Below, piece by piece: positions 61,566 to 64,000 of a DNA stretch of 64,000 nt (the first letter of the stretch is position 1; every line of letters begins with the position of its first letter). The DNA is taken from assembly GCF_026719705.1 (NCBI RefSeq), contig NZ_JAPPRR010000003.1, positions 248,001 to 312,000 of the forward strand, in the 5' to 3' direction. The translations under genes were made by a program, and so were the position numbers. The stretch comes from Pseudokordiimonas caeni (GTDB taxonomy: Bacteria; Pseudomonadota; Alphaproteobacteria; Sphingomonadales; Kordiimonadaceae). The notes below the pieces were generated by a model, which saw only the letters and a list, made by a program, of their open reading frames with translations, had not been told where the DNA came from and did not search any database.

Positions 61566-62810
61566 TCACGTTGCCTTGTCATCGGCAATGAGATCGATCA
61601 GGCAATCAAGCAGGACATTGGCGCCTTTTTCCACATCGCCCCAATGGGTCCATTCGTCGGGGGCATGGCTGACCCCACCGACACTCGGCACAAAGATGAG
61701 TCCGGCATCGGTGACACGGGCGAGGAACTGCACATCATGTCCGGCGCCTGAGGGCATCTTGATGTGGCTGTACCCACGGGCCTTGGTCTTCCTGTCGATA
61801 AGGTCGACGATGGCGGGGGTGCAGGCTTGCGGCTCCAGCCAGCTCATCTGTTCATATTCAAACATCAGCCGGTGGCGGCGTGCGATGGCGGAAAGGACGC
61901 GGCGGCAGGCGGCGGCGAGCGCCTTCATCACCTCGGGGTCGAGGTCCCGGCCGACGATGGTGAAATCCACCTCACCCGGCACCGTGTGTGCAAAACCGGG
62001 TTTGAGCTGCACATAGCCGATGGTAATGCGCGACTTGTCGGTGCCGTCCTCTTCGATGATGCGGTTGATCTCGTGCGCGAAGTCGGCAAGGCCCTGGAAG
62101 GCGTCGCTGCGGAGTTTCATGGGGGCCGTACCTGCATGGTCCGCCTTGCCAATCAGCCGGACCATCCATTTGAACACGCCCGATATCCCCTCGACGACGC
62201 CGATCGTTTTGCCTTCAGCTTCCAGCACCGGCCCCTGTTCGACATGAAGCTCGAGATAGGCTTTCAGGCTTTCGGGGTCACGTCGCGCATGAAGGGCGGC
62301 GCGGTGATCGAGGCCCTGGGCGGCCATGGCGTCCTTGAGGCTGTTGCCTTTCGAATCCTTCGCCGATTCCAGCCAGTCGAGCGTGACGCAGCCGGCCAGG
62401 GCCTGCGCGCCGAGCATGCCGCCGAAGCGACCTTCTTCCTCGCTTGTTGCGACAAGCTCGATGGCGCAATTGAGGGGGATGCCTTCTTCCTGCACCACAC
62501 GGATGCATTCGAGTCCGGCGATGACGCCGAGCGTGCCATCGAAGATGCCGCCGGCGGGCACGGAATCGAGGTGCGAGCCAATCATCACGGCGGGCGCATC
62601 CTCGGGGCCGATGCGACCGACCACGTTGCCGGCGCCGTCCAGCCGGGCGATCATGCCGGCATCTTCCATGCGCGTCATCAGCCAGCGACGGGCTTCCATG
62701 TCGGCATCCGAGAAGCCCTGACGGTATACCCCCCGGTCCTGTTCGTTGAAGCCGATCTTTGCAAGGGTCATCAGGTCATTTTCGATGCGGTCGATTGAAA
62801 CGGCTGGCAT
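61566..62810 (-). CDS. M20-family N-carbamoyl-amino-acid hydrolase / allantoate amidohydrolase
   Basis: A 414-residue metal-dependent amidohydrolase of the hydantoinase/carbamoylase branch of M20. IGSHLDSVPAGGIFDGTLGV near residue 78 carries the first metal histidine and the bridging aspartate, ATSEEEGRFGGMLGAQAL the catalytic glutamate, LELHVEQGPVLEAEGKTIGV the third metal ligand, and MPSGAGHDVQFLARVTDAGL plus FVPSVGGVSHAPDEWT near the end complete the site. ADHAGTAPMKLRSDA is in the dimerisation domain. Substrate may be N-carbamoyl amino acids, allantoate or ureidoglycolate. It is divergent from the symporter operon and probably co-transcribed with marR. Confidence 0.92.
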   Translation of the reverse strand: MPAVSIDRIENDLMTLAKIGFNEQDRGVYRQGFSDADMEARRWLMTRMEDAGMIARLDGAGNVVGRIGPEDAPAVMIGSHLDSVPAGGIFDGTLGVIAGLECIRVVQEEGIPLNCAIELVATSEEEGRFGGMLGAQALAGCVTLDWLESAKDSKGNSLKDAMAAQGLDHRAALHARRDPESLKAYLELHVEQGPVLEAEGKTIGVVEGISGVFKWMVRLIGKADHAGTAPMKLRSDAFQGLADFAHEINRIIEEDGTDKSRITIGYVQLKPGFAHTVPGEVDFTIVGRDLDPEVMKALAAACRRVLSAIARRHRLMFEYEQMSWLEPQACTPAIVDLIDRKTKARGYSHIKMPSGAGHDVQFLARVTDAGLIFVPSVGGVSHAPDEWTHWGDVEKGANVLLDCLIDLIADDKAT

Positions 62811-62878
62811 GGCTGTCCGTCCTTTCTGTTCAGGCCCCTCGTGCCGGACTCTGCCGGAGCAGGCGGCCTATTTCCAGA

Positions 62879-62908
62879 ACAAATATTTTGAAAACGAAGT
62901 ATATTTGT
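62879..62908. repeat. inverted repeat at the symporter promoter
   Basis: ACAAATAT (62879-62886) and ATATTTGT (62901-62908) are exact reverse complements 14 bases apart. They straddle the promoter of the symporter operon, a likely operator, perhaps for the nearby MarR protein. Confidence 0.55.
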
Positions 62909-62915
62909 GTATGAT
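62888..62915 (+). promoter_or_regulatory. sigma-70 promoter of the symporter operon
   Basis: TTGAAA (62888-62893), a 16-base spacer and TATGAT (62910-62915). The start codon of the first main gene is about 90 bases beyond. Confidence 0.65.
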
Positions 62916-62948
62916 GCTGGCTCGCACGCAGCGCCATGGGGAGGACTT

Positions 62949-63014
62949 ATGGCGCTGTTTTCGCCTGATAGCAGGGAAATGGAAAGCGAGCTTTCAAAGT
63001 CCAATGTTGTTTAG
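62949..63014 (+). CDS. possible 21-residue leader ORF
   Basis: ATG 62949 follows an excellent ribosome site, GGGGAGGAC, and opens a 21-codon frame starting MALFSPDSREMESELSKSN and ending at TAG 63014. It overlaps the start of the next gene by 11 bases in a different frame. It could be a translated leader coupled to the downstream gene. No homologue is known to me. Confidence 0.35.
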   Translation: MALFSPDSREMESELSKSNVV

Positions 63015-63423
63015 AATTCTTATGCTAATGACCGTTTTCACGGCATCGGCGCCGCTGGCCTTTGGTCAGACGTTGACGCTGGCGGATGACGGCAGGAGCG
63101 CTGGCTATGCGACTCTCGCGTGGGCGGCGGTCGATGGTAACTCCTTCCTTCTCGAAGAATATGAAGGGGATGAATGGCACACTATCTATGAAGGCGGTGA
63201 CCGGGCGACGACCCTGAGCGGCCTCGTGGATGGCTCCTACCGTTTCCGGCTCAGTGCCGATGGTGGTGCGCCGGGGCCGGAATTTGACCTGACGGTGGCC
63301 CACCACCCGCTTTCGCGGGCCTTCGGCTTCTTCGGGGCAGGTGCCGTGATGCTGGCTGTGCTCATTGTGCTGCTTGTTGTCGGTGCGCGGCGGCATGAAG
63401 GCGACGAAGGAGAGCCCTCATGA
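63004..63423 (+). CDS. membrane-anchored protein with a fibronectin-III-like domain, linked to the symporter
   Basis: A 139-residue exported protein. ATG 63004 gives the signal MLFRILMLMTVFTASAPLAF followed by GQ. The middle resembles a fibronectin type III domain: ATLAWAAVDGNSFLLEEYEG, then WHTIYEGGDRATTLSGLVDG and SYRFRLSADGG, with strands and a Y/F core as in such domains. One C-terminal membrane helix, FFGAGAVMLAVLIVLLVVGA, and a short basic-acidic tail RRHEGDEGEPS end it. It overlaps the symporter start by 4 bases. A role as an accessory or extracytoplasmic binding subunit of the symporter is inferred from this tight coupling; the family is not recognised. Confidence 0.6.
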   Translation: MLFRILMLMTVFTASAPLAFGQTLTLADDGRSAGYATLAWAAVDGNSFLLEEYEGDEWHTIYEGGDRATTLSGLVDGSYRFRLSADGGAPGPEFDLTVAHHPLSRAFGFFGAGAVMLAVLIVLLVVGARRHEGDEGEPS

Positions 63424-64000
63424 ATGCCAATGCGGTGCTCCCCGCCCACGACGCCTGGATCATCATCGGTGCCTTTTCGGTGCTATGGGTGCTGATCGGC
63501 TGGTGGCTCGGGCGGAACAACAATTCGCTTGAAGATTACATGCTCGCCGGCCGCAAGGTCGGGATGGGCTTTGCCGTCGCAACCGCGATGGCCACGTGGG
63601 TGACATCGAACACCACCATGACCGCGCCGCAGTTGACCTATCAGCTCGGGATATGGGGCATGGTCGGCTATTCGCTCGGCGCTGTCGGACTGCTGTTGTT
63701 CGCGCCGCTCGCCCGGCGCATCCGCACGCTGATGCCGCAAGGCTATACGAGCGGCGATTTCATCCGCTTGCGTTATGGCCGTACCGCATGGCGCGTGTTT
63801 CTGGCGATTTCCTTCTTCTACAGCCTTGGCTGGCTGATCAGTCTTGGCATGGCGGGCGGGCTCTTGATCAACGCGCTGTCCGGCATTCCCTATGCTTACG
63901 GGATGACGGTGATCGTGGCGATCTGCACGCTTTATACCGTGTTCGGCGGCCTGAAGGCGGTGATCGGCACCGACTTCATCCAGACAATCCTGATCCTTGT
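63420..64000 (+). CDS. sodium:solute symporter, N-terminal part (cut by window end)
   Basis: ATG 63420 overlaps the previous stop by 4 bases and the frame is open to the end of the window, 193 codons. The translation shows AWIIIGAFSVLWVLIGWWLG (helix 1), the motif NNNSLEDYMLAGRKVGMGFA typical of the SSS family, ATAMATWVTSNTTMTAPQLT, MVGYSLGAVGLLLFAPLARR, MPQGYTSGDFIRLRYGRTA and a later helix VIVAICTLYTVFGGLKAVIG TD, with the usual GG-L-K-A-V turn. This is the first five or six helices of a sodium/solute symporter, importing a substrate such as an amino acid, sugar, urea or ureide. The C-terminal half is missing here. Confidence 0.9.
   Translation, partial: MNANAVLPAHDAWIIIGAFSVLWVLIGWWLGRNNNSLEDYMLAGRKVGMGFAVATAMATWVTSNTTMTAPQLTYQLGIWGMVGYSLGAVGLLLFAPLARRIRTLMPQGYTSGDFIRLRYGRTAWRVFLAISFFYSLGWLISLGMAGGLLINALSGIPYAYGMTVIVAICTLYTVFGGLKAVIGTDFIQTILIL

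Overview
The window is 64 kb of GC-rich chromosomal DNA from an alphaproteobacterium. Support for that includes small families typical of the class (TrcR/DUF1013, DUF1192, TIGR02444, two YdcH-like proteins, PAS_5), the order atpHAGDC, the block rplU-rpmA-obgE-proBA-nadD-rsfS-rlmH, the cysteine-less L31 form, and candidate ROSE and ornithine-decarboxylase leader RNAs. The genus cannot be fixed from sequence alone; a marine, Kordiimonas-like lineage is a guess. There is no rRNA operon, CRISPR array, insertion sequence, integrase or phage module. One tRNA gene, tRNA-Ser(CGA), is present.

Layout. 1-5.2 kb: the 3' end of pgk, a secreted PI-PLC-like lipoprotein, a class I fructose-bisphosphate aldolase, thiE and a secreted amidohydrolase. 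5.2-10.8 kb: a peroxiredoxin, DoxX, efp, an inositol monophosphatase, a GST, an orphan solute-binding protein and galM. 10.9-14.3 kb: a three-gene operon of a MotA/TolQ-like channel, an OmpA/MotB-like partner and a periplasmic serine hydrolase. 14.3-20.2 kb: an ABC exporter, rpmE, an Hsp20 gene behind a likely RNA thermometer, a small DMT protein, DUF1192, a quinone oxidoreductase, trcR and a YdcH protein. 20.3-26.4 kb: ubiX, TIGR02444, a second YdcH, a diguanylate cyclase, purEK, an S1/P1 nuclease, a methyltransferase and a transaldolase-family protein.

26.5-36 kb: priA, two more orphan solute-binding proteins, a frameshifted DUF1272 gene and the F1 ATP synthase operon atpHAGDC. 36-38.9 kb: two paralogous PAS_5 proteins and a PLP decarboxylase (ornithine decarboxylase type) behind a long structured leader. 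39-50.9 kb, almost all on the minus strand: rppH, a divergent polysaccharide deacetylase, ctpA, envC-like, gpmI, rlmH, rsfS, nadD, proA, proB, obgE, rpmA and rplU, a housekeeping block joining cell-wall remodelling, ribosome maturation, proline and NAD synthesis.

50.9-64 kb is more accessory: an unknown membrane protein, an RTX protein with EF-hand-like loops, an NMO-family flavoprotein, an IlvM-like ACT protein divergent from an Lrp/AsnC regulator, a LysE exporter, tRNA-Ser, a 1483-residue secreted M10-type metalloprotease with RTX, cadherin-like and beta-propeller regions, then MarR, an M20 carbamoylase-type hydrolase, and a divergent membrane-anchored protein plus sodium:solute symporter (cut by the window end) that may form an uptake and use module.

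The observations most worth following are the decarboxylase leader RNA, the Hsp20 ROSE-like thermometer, the two unusual RTX proteins, and the frameshifted DUF1272 gene. All functions are read from recognised motifs and family resemblance; no database search was run.
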